Shown: positions 41,991 through 53,420, numbered from the stretch's first letter. The stretch is 64,000 bases of DNA from Haemaphysalis longicornis (GCA_013339765.2 CM023453.1:31201468-31265467), one strand, 5' to 3'. Notes: generated from the letters alone by a model not told the origin. Numbers and translations: made by a program.

Positions 41991-44110
41991 TTTGCTGCCA
42001 CTAACTGATGTGCAGTTTCTGGCGCGTGTGGTGAAGTTTTACTGCTGACTGTTCCATCAGGAACAATGGACTGTGTAAAATGGAAACTATGTCAATACAT
42101 GCAGACGGACATTGGAAAAACAGCACAAGGCCTACCGTTTTGTGTGGCATGCGCCCACATCATTACTACTTCTTAACGAACATCTGCTGACTTGCCTTAT
42201 ATTTGGCACTTTATGGTCTGGCTCCGACAATAGGGCAGTAATCAGGTCAGCTGTTAACATTGTTGCTGCTGTATGGCTGCAGTTATTCACCTAATTTCAA
42301 CAACCCCAAATCACATTGCAGTTCGTGCAGCACTGCATCATGTGCTGTACCGAACACATGGTAGAATGGGCAGGTTGTCTTTCTGGGATCAAGCAGGAGC
42401 TGCTAAAAACAACCCTGCCACCTTCAATGCCTGGCATAACCATGTGGAGAGCGGTCGTGTCGCTTCAACCCTGCCACAACTGTCCATGGTTGAGAACTTC
42501 TGGCGATACTCCACAAAATGAAACTCATTGCCAAGACTAGCTGAGAGAATCCACCTTTGTATACAATGTATACACGCTTGCTGATGGCCTTTCTAAAATG
42601 TTAAGCAAAAACCGCTAATTGCTGCATGGTTGAGTGTATGTGCAGCTTGGTGTTCCACATCTGAAAAAATGAGTGTCTCATAAGTATTGGCACTCTTAGC
42701 AATGAAGAATCATGGTGGCAAATGAAGAGCAGCCTGGGTGAAACTTGCCACTGCGCAAATGCCTGGCAGAGCCATTTTCCCTGTCACGGCTTAAATGTAT
42801 CGTGAAGTGTAGGGGTGTACCCTATACCTTTGGAGATAGATGCCATAGATTCACACCAAGACCAAGCTCTACCAAAGGTTCTTCTTGGGTATTCCTCTCG
42901 TCCCATAGCTTCTTCTGCAGGAAGCAAAGAATCATCCGCAGTGCCCTGGCAGGTATGCTAACAACTGCATTCCTGTACCGCAAAATTTGTGCAAATTACA
43001 GCATCCTTTAATTCAAGTTGCCAAAAGCTGGTTGGCTAACTTGATAACTAATTACTTCTAAGCCACCTTGATGACTGTTACGCCTTAGCCACTTCGTTAT
43101 GTGCGGTCGTTGAACTAAAGAGCCCACCACTTTGCGTAGAAAGTCTCCTAAACGAGTGCTTTGTTGCCCAGTGCTCCGTAACAAATCCTAGAGGACAAGC
43201 TGATGCACAACCATGCTCATGGAAACATCATCCCCTCGTAATTGCAACTGTTGCAACGGTCCGAATCGAGCAAACTGGCGCAAATTGCAGTGCTATTAAC
43301 AGCTGAACACATGTGTGCACCTTTTCTGCCAGACTCTTGAGCTATGTCTGGTTTCTCTGGACCCCTGTAGGCCTCTGCAGTACCGTGTATAGTTCGACCC
43401 CACTGGTCACCTGTTGAAAGAGTGTGTGTTTATTGCCTTCATCGTTCACCCCACAGACCAAACCACATCTCCCTGCAGTGCCTGCACCATTGCCTTGCTT
43501 GATGCAATCACTTCCTCTTCCTCCCAGAGGCTTCAGAAGTGCTTCGAAGTTGGGTATGGGAAGGGATGACCCTTTGGTTTAATTGGTCAGCTGGAGGCAG
43601 GTGAATAATTTTTTAATTTAAACTACCTGATCAGAAAGTGATGGTGGTGACAGGGACAGGAAGCGAGTTTCCTGGATCAGAGAACAAACTTAAGTAGGTG
43701 TGTCATAGTTGAGAAAAAAAATCCTGGGCCATCTCCACTAACGTGCAACCTGGGGATGCGCAAAGCATGCAGTGTACTTATGTATTCTTGCCGCCTCGGC
43801 ATTTTCGCCAACGGAGATGAAACTGTTAGGAGGGGGGGGGGTTTGAGGTATACAGCTTTGCTGTAAGTCTCTTGTATTTGAAGCACAAAGCTCTCTAGCG
43901 TGAGGTATAAATGAGTGCCCCGGTGTTTTTTTAGTGTACGTTATGAAGCACTTCAGCGTGAGGCGAGGTGAGGCGGTGTGGTGTGTTTTTTTGGTACACA
44001 TTGCGTTCTGGCGAGACGCATAAATGAGTTTCCCGGTGTTTTAGTACCATGACTACATGAAACGACGGTTACGACGATGACAGCAGGCGCCAACAGCCAC
44101 AGCCCCTAAG
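41991..44110. other. Intergenic sequence without a recognised gene
   Basis: AT-rich. Short frames (for example 42112-42521) match nothing I know. An imperfect duplication of ATAAATGAGT followed by CCCGGTGTTTT occurs at about 43908 and 44020. Confidence 0.45.
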
Positions 44111-44124
44111 GGGCTTTGCCCCTA

Positions 44125-44356
44125 ATAAAGAAAAAGATGGACTTGGGCTGGCCATGTGGCGAGACGAACCGACAACCGGTGGACAATTATGGTAACAGAG
44201 TGGATACCAAGAGATGGGTCTGGAAGGAGAAGGCCGATAACACGGTGGAGGGATTATATAGGGAGATTTGGAGGCAAAGAATGGATTCGAGCAGTTCGAG
44301 GTCGTTGGGAGAGGCCTTCATCCTGCAGTGGACCTAAGTAGGCCGATGATGATCGG
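44125..44356 (+). mobile_element. RTE-type LINE 3' end
   Basis: The frame from 44141 reads W-A-G-H-V-A-R-R-T-D-N-R-W-T, then T-E-W-I-P-R-D-G, G-R-R-R-P-I-T-R-W-R-D and a final W-I-R-A-V-R-G-R-W. This is the C-terminal tail of RTE-clade polyproteins, ending in a stop and a GATGATGAT tail as in RTE elements. Only the last about 65 codons are present. Confidence 0.7.
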
Positions 44357-44384
44357 AAAATGTAGGTTGCTTAAAGAAAAAGTT

Positions 44385-44870
44385 CCTGCGTTATTGCATC
44401 CGCCCCTTCCCATAGGGGCGATTTCCTGTGCAAGCCGGGTGAACTTCCCAAGCGTTGTAGTCCCACACAAGGGCCGAGCACCAGGCTGGGGAGTCGCTTG
44501 TACCTATTTTACCAGTAGGTGCCCGGCGCCACCAAGGCACACAAATGCACATGGTGCCTTCCACAGCCACGGTGGATGCTCAACTCGCAACCGCCTGTGG
44601 CAGGACATGCCGCCAGACTCTTTCACCCCCGGCAATGGCGCAACGCGGCATGATGGCCGGAGGCCCTGCCAGATGGACAAGGGTCAGGGGCCCCTCGATA
44701 GGGCAAAGGCAGCTTTCCAGTCGTGGAATCCCCTTTCAAGGGTTTGCACTCGACCAGGGACGCCTGTATTCATTAAAGAAACCAGTGGGTGCCCGCAGCG
44801 GTACCAGGATTCGAACCCTGTGCCTCCCGCATACGAGGCAAGTGCTGTACCTCGGAGCCATTGCTGCGGT
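44385..44870 (-). mobile_element. tRNA-containing retroposon-like repeat
   Basis: The minus strand of 44793-44870 has an A-box-like TGGCTCCGAGG and a B box (complement of GGATTCGAACCC at 44807-44818) typical of tRNA genes, but the arms do not fold into a clean cloverleaf. The adjoining 400 bp is GC-rich and uniform in style. Probably a SINE or similar; family unknown. Confidence 0.45.
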
Positions 44871-45007
44871 TCTGCATTTCTTATGGTTGAAAGCTGCCTT
44901 TACCTCTGAGCCATCGCTGCGGTTCTGCATCTCTTGTGGTCTAAAGCTGCATTTACCTCTGAGCCATCGCTGCGGTTCTGCGGATCCACAGCGATGGCTC
45001 AGAGGTA
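44845..45007. repeat. Tandem copies of a tRNA-head fragment ending in a 19-bp hairpin
   Basis: GAGCCATCGCTGCGGTTCTG and its surroundings repeat about three times with a period of roughly 54 bp (from about 44855, 44910 and 44961). The last copy is followed by its inverse: 44954-44972 (TACCTCTGAGCCATCGCTG) pairs perfectly with 44989-45007 across a 16-nt loop. Confidence 0.8.
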
Positions 45008-45338
45008 CAGCACTCGCTTATGGGTGGTTTGGTATCTTTTAGGCCTGTTTGGGCGTGTGGTGCGGCACATGAACAGGTTTAATTAAAGTTCAGCACTACT
45101 CCAGAAATTCCTAGGTTGTACCTATTTCAGAACAAAATATTGCCATTTCGCTAGTTAAAAGCAGAACTTAAGGGTATATGCCGTCTTAAGACTAACATAT
45201 TGCTTTGAGGTCTGACTATGCCAACAGATACCCACAGCTGGACGTACAAAAAGTACGTTTTCCAATGGGTACTGGTTGACAACGTTAGAGCTCGAATCGT
45301 GACGTTAGGCCTACGTTTAGGTTTGCCATTCCGTACGT

Positions 45339-45720
45339 AACCTCCAAGTTAAGCCTTACAACATGCATGCAGTTAGTAGGCTTACACTGCATGTTTAGGG
45401 TTACTGTTAGTAACCTCCAAGTTAAGCCTTACGACGTGCATGCCATTAGGCCTAAATCCCGTGTTTATGGTGTGGCGGCGCCCCAACACGTACAGTCGTC
45501 TGCTGCCGCACACGGGCAACCCTTAAGAGTGATTGTGCTGGGGTTGAGCCACCACCGATGAGTGCGGCGCCAGCCACGAGCAGAGAATAAACGGGAACTC
45601 CATGTTGAGTGCACGGCGGGGGAACGTTCGGACATATTCTGCCCCATCTCTGCTTGGCTGTCATGGCAATGGTTACCGCTTCGTAACTAACCTCCAAGTT
45701 GAGCCCTACGACATTTAACG
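45339..45720. repeat. Three interspersed copies of a TAACCTCCAAGTTAAGCC motif
   Basis: TAACCTCCAAGTTAAGCCTT followed by ACAAC or ACGAC and GTGCATGC occurs near 45340, 45411 and, with changes (GTTGAGCCC), near 45688. It may be a decayed tandem or satellite-like array inside a larger repeat. Confidence 0.6.
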
Positions 45721-46148
45721 TGCCTAGCATCACACTCATTGCAGGTACCCTTAGACAACGTTATACACCGTACCCGGTCGTCCCTCACTCAGCTGCGCAT
45801 CAGCCTTTGCGCAAATTAGTTATAAAATTTAAAGGGGCCATGCAGACAAAAAAAATGCGCGCCGATCCACCCTGTGAATGTGGTTGGAAAGTGAAGCTAT
45901 AAATGACACCCACAACGATTACCCATGCGACGTCACTTGAATTCATACTCGTGGCTCTACAAAGAGGGAAACCAGAGTCAAGTGAAATGCACCTAACCAC
46001 ACCCTTTATTGCTTCAAAGAGATATGCTTTGCTAAGGTCAAATCAATGCGTAATGTATGGTTGGCGGTTGGTTAAGTTGCGTTGGTGAAGCACATGAGGG
46101 GAAACTCTATAAAATGAAAGGAAGCTCAAACACGGTGTTAGACGATCC

Positions 46149-46214
46149 CACTTCTCCACCGTCTCTGCCGCCGATCTCGTCGCCTCCGGTGGCGGCGGCA
46201 GAGACGGAGAAGTG
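46149..46214. repeat. GC-rich imperfect hairpin
   Basis: CACTTCTCCACCGTCTCTGC on the left pairs with GCAGAGACGGAGAAGTG on the right with a small bulge. It lies 38 bp before hairpin-rich unit A. Confidence 0.7.
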
Positions 46215-46251
46215 AGATGCCACGCGTTGGTGTGAGCTTCTTTTTAATTTT

Positions 46252-46763
46252 AAATGCAGAGCATTTCAGTTACTCACGATGTCACCCGCGTTGACGTCCG
46301 TAGGCGTCCGTAGTCGTAGTCCGCACCCCTCCCCCTACACTATATAAAAAAAATAATATCCGGCGCCAGGTTTCGATCCCTCGACCCTGCGGGCGGAACG
46401 CAATGTACATGGTGCTTTACCCACTGCGCCACAAAGCCGACACAGAATGGGAGGCTACGAACGCGCCTTATATCCTTGACTCATTCAAATTACTGCTGAC
46501 GAGCGCTCTCTCTTCAGCAGTTGCCACAAGTGCAACAACATTAACGTAACGCAAACTACTTAACGTCGTGCGCCCCCGGAAATGCTCTGCATTTGATCGT
46601 GCCCCTCGCGAGGGGGATGTTTCACTGCGTCGCCATGCGAAAAGTTTGCCATTATAGTTTCCGCCCGCTCCGGTCGGTGTCGCCACGGTTCAAACCACGG
46701 CAGGGGAGCTGCGCGTGCGTTCGTTGATCGGCGTGCGTTCCGGCGTGGTGGTTTGATTTTTCG
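46252..46763 (+). repeat. Hairpin-rich repeat with tRNA-like core, unit A
   Basis: Begins with the self-complementary AAATGCAGAGCATTT (46252-46266). It then carries a tRNA-like stretch (46359-46442, read on the minus strand), a 12-bp stem ACTGCTGACGAG (46492-46521, one arm mutated), AAATGCTCTGCATTT (46580-46594), the palindrome CCCCTCGCGAGGGG (46602-46615) and a shared tail with GGTTCAAACC. Units B and C have the same order. Confidence 0.8.
46359..46442 (-). other. tRNA-like core of unit A
   Basis: Minus strand has GTGGCGCAGTGGGTAAAGCA (A-box-like) and GGGATCGAAACC (B-box-like) spaced as in tRNA genes. No clean cloverleaf; read as a tRNA-derived module of the repeat, not a functional tRNA. 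Confidence 0.5.
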
Positions 46764-46981
46764 TTTCCCACCCGACCCAGCAACGCGAAACAGATAAGAT
46801 TATTTACTAACTCCTAGCGCATGGGCACGGTGCGCACACGGCCGCTACACGCGTCAGGAATGGAGCGCACTACGCCGCCAGAGGTCGTGTGACGCTATCA
46901 TGGGGCATTCAGCGAGAACGCAGGGGGTAAACCCGCAGATGTGCTCGGTGAGTGCACCGTCTGTCTCCCCCGTCTCCTCGT

Positions 46982-47062
46982 GGGCTCGCAGCTCAATCGG
47001 TAAGACAACGGACTGTCGCTCCGTTTCTCTATTCATACCAGGTTCGATTCCTGGCGGTGCTA
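46982..47062 (+). tRNA. tRNA-like sequence with a GTC (Asp) anticodon, degenerate
   Basis: Anticodon stem ACGGA/TCCGT (47008-47012, 47020-47024) holds a 7-nt loop CTGTCGC with T33 and anticodon GTC at 47015-47017. The T arm CCAGG-TTCGATT-CCTGG (47038-47054) is perfect. The acceptor arm pairs poorly (GGGCTCG with CGGTGCT), the D arm is weak and the variable region is long. Most likely a tRNA pseudogene or SINE head; a T-rich stretch follows about 10 nt downstream. Confidence 0.4.
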
Positions 47063-47589
47063 GTAACTTCTTTTATTTGTTCGCGGGAGTTTTCTGTTGA
47101 CACCAGTTGTCACGACAGGACACTTGGGGGGTAGAGGTAAAAAATGGCGGAAATATGCGGCGCCATCTAGGTTGGTTTGACGCGTTCTTGACGCAGAGGG
47201 GGTAAAGAAAGTAGCCTCTCGCAGCCAGGCGATTTCGGCAAACAAAGCAGCCAGACAAGCAGACGAGAGACGTCGTCTGCTGCGGCCGTCTGCTGCTTGA
47301 CAGCGCGGTGGCCCACTTGGTGGTGAAAGAGAACGACTCAACCTCAGATCTGCACCAAGAAGCGGCGGAAAGGAGCGAAGCAAATAGAAAAGTGAGAGCA
47401 GATTTTATTTCTCTTGTGCGTGGATGGTGGTCGCCCCAAGAAAGATTTTTGCGTCTCCGACACGATATATACCTGCAATCTTAGCCTTCAATTTTGCGGT
47501 AGTTGAACGCGGTTAAACGGAGATCGTCGAATGAAAGTTCGGTTTTCTGCTAAAGCGGCAGTGAACGCGCACACAATTTGCACTGCAAG

Positions 47590-48061
47590 AACGAACGCCC
47601 GCGCAGCTCCCCTGCCATGGTTTGAACCGTGGCGACACCGACCGGAGCGGGCGGAAACTATAATGGCAAACTGTTCGCATGGCGACGCAGTGAAACATCC
47701 CCCTTGCGAGGGGCACGACCAAATGCAGAGCATTTCCGGGGCGCATGACGTTAAGTAGTTTGCGTTATGTTAATGTTGTTGCACTTGTGGCAACTGCTGA
47801 CGAGAGAGCGCTCGTCAGCAGTAATTTGAATGAGTCAAGGATATAAGGCGCGTTCGTAGCGTCCCATTCTGTGTCGGCTTTGTGGCGCAGTGGATAGAGC
47901 ACCATGTACATTGCGTTCCGCCCGCAGGGTCGAGGGATCGAAACCAGGCGCCGGATAGTATTTTTTTATATAGTGTAGGGGGAGGGGTGCGGACTACGAC
48001 TAGGGACGCCTACGGACGTCAACGCGGGTGACATCGTGAGTTACTGAAATGCTCTGCATTT
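47590..48061 (-). repeat. Hairpin-rich repeat with tRNA-like core, unit B (inverted)
   Basis: Reverse-orientation copy of unit A: tail (47590-47720), AAATGCAGAGCATTT (47721-47735), intact 12-bp stem ACTGCTGACGAG...CTCGTCAGCAGT (47793-47822), tRNA-like core on the + strand (47872-47954) and AAATGCTCTGCATTT (48047-48061). With unit A it makes a large inverted repeat about 1.8 kb across. Confidence 0.8.
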
Positions 48062-48603
48062 AAAAGCTTCACTTTAAAATTCATGTTTGGTTCATTCAAA
48101 AAATTGCTGCATCTGTCCGGAGCGTTGAGCTTACACTGGCCAACTGGCATAAGCGACAATGTCTTCTTCGACTCTGTCTAGCGTACTTATTGTTTCACGA
48201 AACTAGTACCAGCATTGAAGGACTCTGCTAGTACTATCAACCGTAACAAACATTATCCAGGCACAAATCCGGACAAAAACAAAGTGAAGGTGGGCAGCGG
48301 CCCTGAGAAGTATGGTGGCGCCATCTAGGAGGGCTGACAGAAAATAATGTGTTCTGCCATTCGCTGCAGCTGCAGTCCGCATATTTGCGTTCGCTCCACT
48401 ACTTGCCCGTGATACGTCATCCCAGACATCACGAAATACACGAATAAGCGGGAGATTAAAAATTATAGCTTAAATTGTTTAATTTCTCAGTGAATAAGGC
48501 ATCGTTTGGTGCCGGGCAAGCGCTGGGGGCACTATAAAACAGGAAATCATCCGAATAAAACAAACTTGTATTTTGCTCGCATGGCCCGTCTAAAGTTTTA
48601 GCT

Positions 48604-49850
48604 TTAAAGGGGCCATGCAAAACAGGCTTCATGAATTTCCAGTTGAATTGATGCGGCACTTCAGTGCACGGATCGAACAAATTATACTAGGTATAGTCTA
48701 TCGCTAATGCGCCTCTACAACCATGCCGTATTTTGTCCAATTCGTTACAATTCATAGTTACTTATTTCTTTTAGAAGATGAATAATGTGACGCCGCTTTA
48801 GCTGTGGTGGCTGCGCGTGGTCCAGGAAAACATCTGTGAAACGGCTTATAACTGAATTTCCTTAAGTAAATGAATTACAGCGTGCCTGTGCGCCAGGACA
48901 AAAATACAGCCCTGCCAGCCTTTTATCACGCAAGCCAACTCAAAATGGTCCTAATCACAATTTGAAAACGATTGACATTCGGTATCGCACTCGTTTGGTA
49001 GCGACAGCGTCGTTTCGGCCGCTTTGTGCGATCACAATAAAGCTCTCCTTGTCATTGTTCACCGCAATGAGGGCGAAAAGTCGTCTAGCTTTGATCAAAA
49101 AATATACTTGACGTAAATCAAACCAGAATTGCGATGACATTTAGAACCTTTCCACTACTGTGAAGATGGAGGACCAGCGAAGTTGTATTGGTGGGCTATG
49201 CATATATTGTACGGCGATTTACTATGTGGAATATCGTGGGGTTCTTCGGGGCGACCTAGCCAGTACCACAGAACAGGGAGGCCAGTACTCCGACGTAGGC
49301 CACCACGCTAGCTCCCGGCGTGTCAACCACGCCGACTCCCGAGCCTACGGCAGCCCAGCGAGGTTCGCCGATACGAGAACACAGTAGACAATAGTGCCGA
49401 AGCACAGCCGTTTATTTATGAACTCCCAAAGCATGCGCGCACAAGGCTCGACGGCGTTTACGAATCACGCCGTCCGGGTCGTGACCGCGAACGGGAGGCA
49501 GGCACTCACGGTGCGCGCAAACAGCAGTTCCCACCTTAGATACAGGGTATCCGCCAGCGCCGCGCTATTCCGCCGATCTTGCCCCGACCGGGCCTCCGCG
49601 AGACTCCGTCGTCCGCGCGCGCATGTTCGCGCCGGCCGCGCGCCTATGCGCCTCTGCCCCGCATGGACCGGTGGTGCCATCTCCTGGGGCGCGCCGATGA
49701 ACCAGTGGAGCTCCGGACCGGTTTCAGCGCAACGCGTCTCTCCCGAAGCGCGGGCCGGCTCGGGTTCGCGGGCCGCGGTTCTCCACGATTCCCACAACTA
49801 TATTGATCGCATTAAGACGCATACACATTACTTCCTTAGAATTTATGCAA
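48604..49850. other. Repeat-like flank, no gene recognised
   Basis: Starts with a lone TTAAAGGGGCCATGCA end (48604) like the 27762 MITE, but no matching right end was found. 49400-49800 is GC-rich with a 166-codon frame of Arg/Ala/Ser-rich composition and no recognisable domain. Confidence 0.4.
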
Positions 49851-49892
49851 AATTAAGGGGGACGCTGGTCTTGAGGTCATTTTCGTTATTTT

Positions 49893-50366
49893 AAATGCAG
49901 AGCATTTCAGTAACTCACGATGTCACCCGCGTTGACGTCCGTAGGTGTCCGTAGTCGTAGTCCGCACCCCTCCCCTTACACTATATATAAAAAAATACTA
50001 TCCGGCGCCTGGTTTCGATCCCTCGACCCTGCGGGCGGAACGCAACGTACATGGTGCTCTACCTCACTGCGCCACAAAGCTTTTTTTTTTTTACTGCTGA
50101 CGAGCGCTCTCTCGTCAGCAGTTGCCACAAGTGCAACAACATTAACGTAACGCAAACTACTTAACGTCGTGCGCCCCCGGAAATGCTCTGCATTTGATCG
50201 TGCCCCTCGCGAGGGGATGTTTCACTGCGTCGCCATGCGAACAGTTTGCCATTATAGTCTCCGCCCGTTCCGGTCGGTGTCGCCACGGTTCAAACCACGG
50301 CAGGGGAGCTGCGCGGGCGTTCGTTGATCGGGTGGCTGTTCCGGCGTGGTGGTTTTGATGTTTCGC
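49893..50366 (+). repeat. Hairpin-rich repeat with tRNA-like core, unit C
   Basis: Same order as unit A: AAATGCAGAGCATTT (49893-49907), tRNA-like core on the minus strand (50002-50080), intact stem ACTGCTGACGAG...CTCGTCAGCAGT (50093-50122), AAATGCTCTGCATTT (50181-50195) and the tail with GGTTCAAACC. About 45 bp after the tRNA-like core is replaced by a T run, so this copy has an internal deletion. Confidence 0.8.
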
Positions 50367-52140
50367 ATTCTTTCGTAAGAACCAACCCAACGAGCGTTCC
50401 TAACTAAATGAACGCGGGTGCTGCCTTTACTACACATTTAAATATAAATTTTCGGGACGGGAAGAGCTGCTGCTGCCCGACGCCGCTATGCCAAGGTGCT
50501 ATGCTGGCTCACCCGAGCCGACGCCATTGTCCCTGTGTTCCTTGCGCTGTTTTTTTAACCTATGTGCTTGGGATTTACACATTGAGTATCTTAACATCCT
50601 GAGCACAAATATGCAGTCAGTTTTCGTCTATGTGGTGTAAGGTCCGACTTGTGAAACTTGTTGTGCATTTCCATTTCGGACAATTTTTTAATTATCTACC
50701 CATGAAGGTAGGTCGACACCTTCAAAAACGCATTTTTTGAAAAACATGGCTTTTTTTAAATTTCACATTTCCAACATGCCTGTCTATTGAAGAATATTTA
50801 GAAAAAAAATTGTGCTCTTACCTTAATCGGTTCAAACGTTATGATCATTTTTCAACCCCTCCACGACGCATCTGAAACCGAAACTGAAGGTTTCCGATTC
50901 CGCAGTATCTGCTATATCGTCCTAAATGTTTCTTCGTAAATACGTTAGGTAATGCTAATTTATTTAGCTACATTCTATGCTTTTGGACACATTTCGGGAT
51001 ATTGTACATTTGATTTATTTCAAAATTTTCGCTCGGGGCAACGGGTGGCACACTTGTGTTCACGTTGCGCACATTTGCATTGCCTTGCGTCTGTGTCTGG
51101 TTGTCAGTGCTTTTTTGAATGCATTTTTAAGCTCACGGATTTAGTGCTAGCATCGCAAGCAGACAGTTATAGTACTTTATAGTCTGCAGTTACAGTTATA
51201 GTACGAGGACGGCGTGCCTGACCACTGACTGTCACCGTATGACGAAGGCTGCATGTGAGTCAACTGTAAGACGCGAAACAGGCAAAAAAAATATGTGCGC
51301 CTCAGCTCAGCCAAACGGAGATCGTGCCGGTTACAAGGAGGGAGCAAACTATCAGCCTGGTGGATTTTAGGCGCATTGACTGTTTCTTATAATACGTACA
51401 ATAGGTCTAAACCTTCAAAGCCATTTTTCTCAAAACTTGATTTTTTTGCAACCATCAGTTACGCGAACAGTGACAACTTTGCTTCTAGACATTATTTTCT
51501 TACGAAAATTTGTGTGCTGTGTTTTTATATATGGAGGTATGCATTGAAGCAGAATGACTGAAAAATATTGGTAACTTTTTATATTATGGCCAGTTGTGTG
51601 AAACTCAAACGTGCCGGATATCAAATTTTTGAGTCTTTTTATGATTACTCAACTTAGCTTAAAGATGTGATATTCGTGGAGGTTAGTTGCACAGGTTATT
51701 GTCTTCATTATGTTCCTGCCAAGTCGTGTTTGAATCGCACCTACGATTTTGTACTTATGACTGTTCGCGCAACATGCATATTTTGGCGCATTTTAATTTA
51801 TATAAATTTATTGTTAGACATTTTTAGCAATTTTATCATTTTAACGTTTCTAACTGTGTAAGCTTTACAAGCCAAAAATATAAGTGTAACGTTTGGGCTA
51901 AACCTGTAAATTTTTTTTTGGAAGGTGGCGACCTACCTGAAATACTCGAATAGTTGTTATCTCTGTGTGCTGTAACAGGACCAGGGAGTGCAACTACACT
52001 ACACAAGTAATTTTGAAGTTGTTTCCGCAAACACTGTAAACCTATTAAATGTGTCAGGTTATGAATTTCCAATGTTTTCATAAAACGTATTGCATAAAAT
52101 CTTATGCTAGTAAAACGACCCCTGTTAAAATGGAAAGAGC

Positions 52141-52430
52141 ATTTCTAACAAGAAATCATAATTTTGCGCTTCATTTCTGACTAGATTATTAGATTCTAGC
52201 TGGAATCGACAGCTTCTAACTAGAAAAATTCTTAGTCTAGCTAGAGACGATTATTTCCAGCTTGCGGGGTTTTTTTCTTCTAGCTGGACTGACAAATGCT
52301 AGCTAGAAGTAAATCTCAATCCAGCTAGAAATAAACTAGAAACTGAATTTCTAGCTAGAAATTCTGATATTTCTTGCCAGAATATTTCTAGCTAGAGGGA
52401 ATTTTTGGTTCAATAATCCAGCTAGAAAAA
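52141..52430. repeat. Cluster of CTAGCTAGA palindromic motifs
   Basis: TAGCTAGA or CAGCTAGAA occurs at about 52238, 52299, 52322, 52351, 52388 and 52419, with further TAGCTGG and CTAGAAA variants, in an AT-rich background inside the 49853-52789 element. It may be a degenerate short tandem array. Confidence 0.7.
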
Positions 52431-52889
52431 AAACATATTTTCACCTGGGGAAATTCTATATTTTTGTGGTTTTATTGCACTTCTCAGTTCATAAGCTTTT
52501 GAATGTAGCAAGGATGGAGCACATCTGACCAGTACATCTCAAGATATTGTACCCGACAGTCGACCTCGTGGGAAAAAAATTCGTTCTGAGAAAACGAGGC
52601 ACGAAGGTGGGATACATAGGCAAAAATGGTCACTTGGGCGACTTTAAAGGGCGACAGCTTTGTAAATACTTATGGTGCAGCTATGAAATTTTGCAGGTAC
52701 ATTCTTTGGGACCTGTACACTGCAAATAAAATTGATGCAGAAAATTGATTTTTTCGAAAATAGTCCTCAAGACCAGTGTCCCCCCTTAATTATACAATTT
52801 GTCTCGGGGTAGTTTTGATAAAACACGAGTTGCAGCCGTTTTCTGTAATCATATTCCCACCGTGGACGGCCGTCAGCAGACGGGAATAC

Positions 52890-53069
52890 GTCCCGGACGC
52901 GGTGGCAGCTTTTCCGATAGAGGCGAAAAGCGAAAACGCCCGTGGTCGAGATTTCGGCACACGTTAAAGATCCCCAGGTGGTCTAGATTAATCCGGAGGC
53001 CGGAGCCTTTCACTACGGCGCTCCTTGTAGACCAGGTGTATCTTGGGAGTGTTAAACCCCGCAATCGCT
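52890..53069 (+). mobile_element. Ruka-type SINE, decayed, with 13-bp duplication
   Basis: Flanked by CAGACGGGAATAC at 52877-52889 and 53070-53082. The body matches the complement of 25735-25969 (for example GATCCCCAGGTGGTC and GATTAATCCGGAG); the tRNA head is mostly lost. Confidence 0.75.
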
Positions 53070-53418
53070 CAGACGGGAATACTGTGAGTCTGTGACGTTT
53101 ACAAGTTCACTGTGAGCTTACTAGTTTTTCCAAGAAAATGAAACTGGGAGTAATGACCGATCGAGTCGTCTTGGCAGCCAGTTTCAGTGCGATGTTTTTC
53201 CGGGATACCTGGTTGGTTACAGAATCGAACACGTTAAGTCGGAGTGCCACAACAACCGAGACCCGCCACCCCGTTCCCCATTTCCTGAGCAATGGGAGAT
53301 ATTGCAGCTACCTGCCATAAGACCAACTTCTGCTGATCGAGAGCGCCAGTCGAGCCAAGACGGCGCATCGGTTCCTAAATGAGGGACCACCCCACATCTA
53401 ATGCTCATAACCAAAATA

Positions 53419-53420
<2 letters not shown>

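Larger units (their letters stand above)
45839..48593. mobile_element. Possible TTAAAGGGGCCAT element containing nested repeats
   Basis: TTAAAGGGGCCATGCAGACA at 45839, and AACTTGTATTTTGCTCGCAT followed by GGCCCGTCTAA at about 48564-48593, resemble the ends of the 27762 MITE (right TTAA changed to CTAA). The left sub-terminal motif TGTTTGGTTCATTC reappears only at 48084, after both hairpin-rich units, as expected if those were inserted. The pairing of the ends is an inference. Confidence 0.45.
49853..52789. mobile_element. TTAA-bounded 2.9 kb element interrupted by unit C
   Basis: TTAAGGGGGACGCTGGTCTT at 49853 and AAGACCAGTGTCCCCCCTTAA ending at 52789 are inverted with two or three differences; the similarity continues through GAGG and ATTTTCG. 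The hairpin-rich unit C begins 40 bp inside the left end. No transposase frame remains. Confidence 0.75.

Noticed and set aside
46359..46442. Functional tRNA genes in hairpin-rich units A, B and C
   Set aside because: A and B boxes are visible, but anticodon and acceptor arms do not pair and the module is embedded in a dispersed repeat.
49394..49894. 166-codon plus-strand frame as a gene
   Set aside because: Arg/Ala/Ser-rich translation of GC-rich DNA, overlapping a transposon end; no domain, no splice or promoter context.
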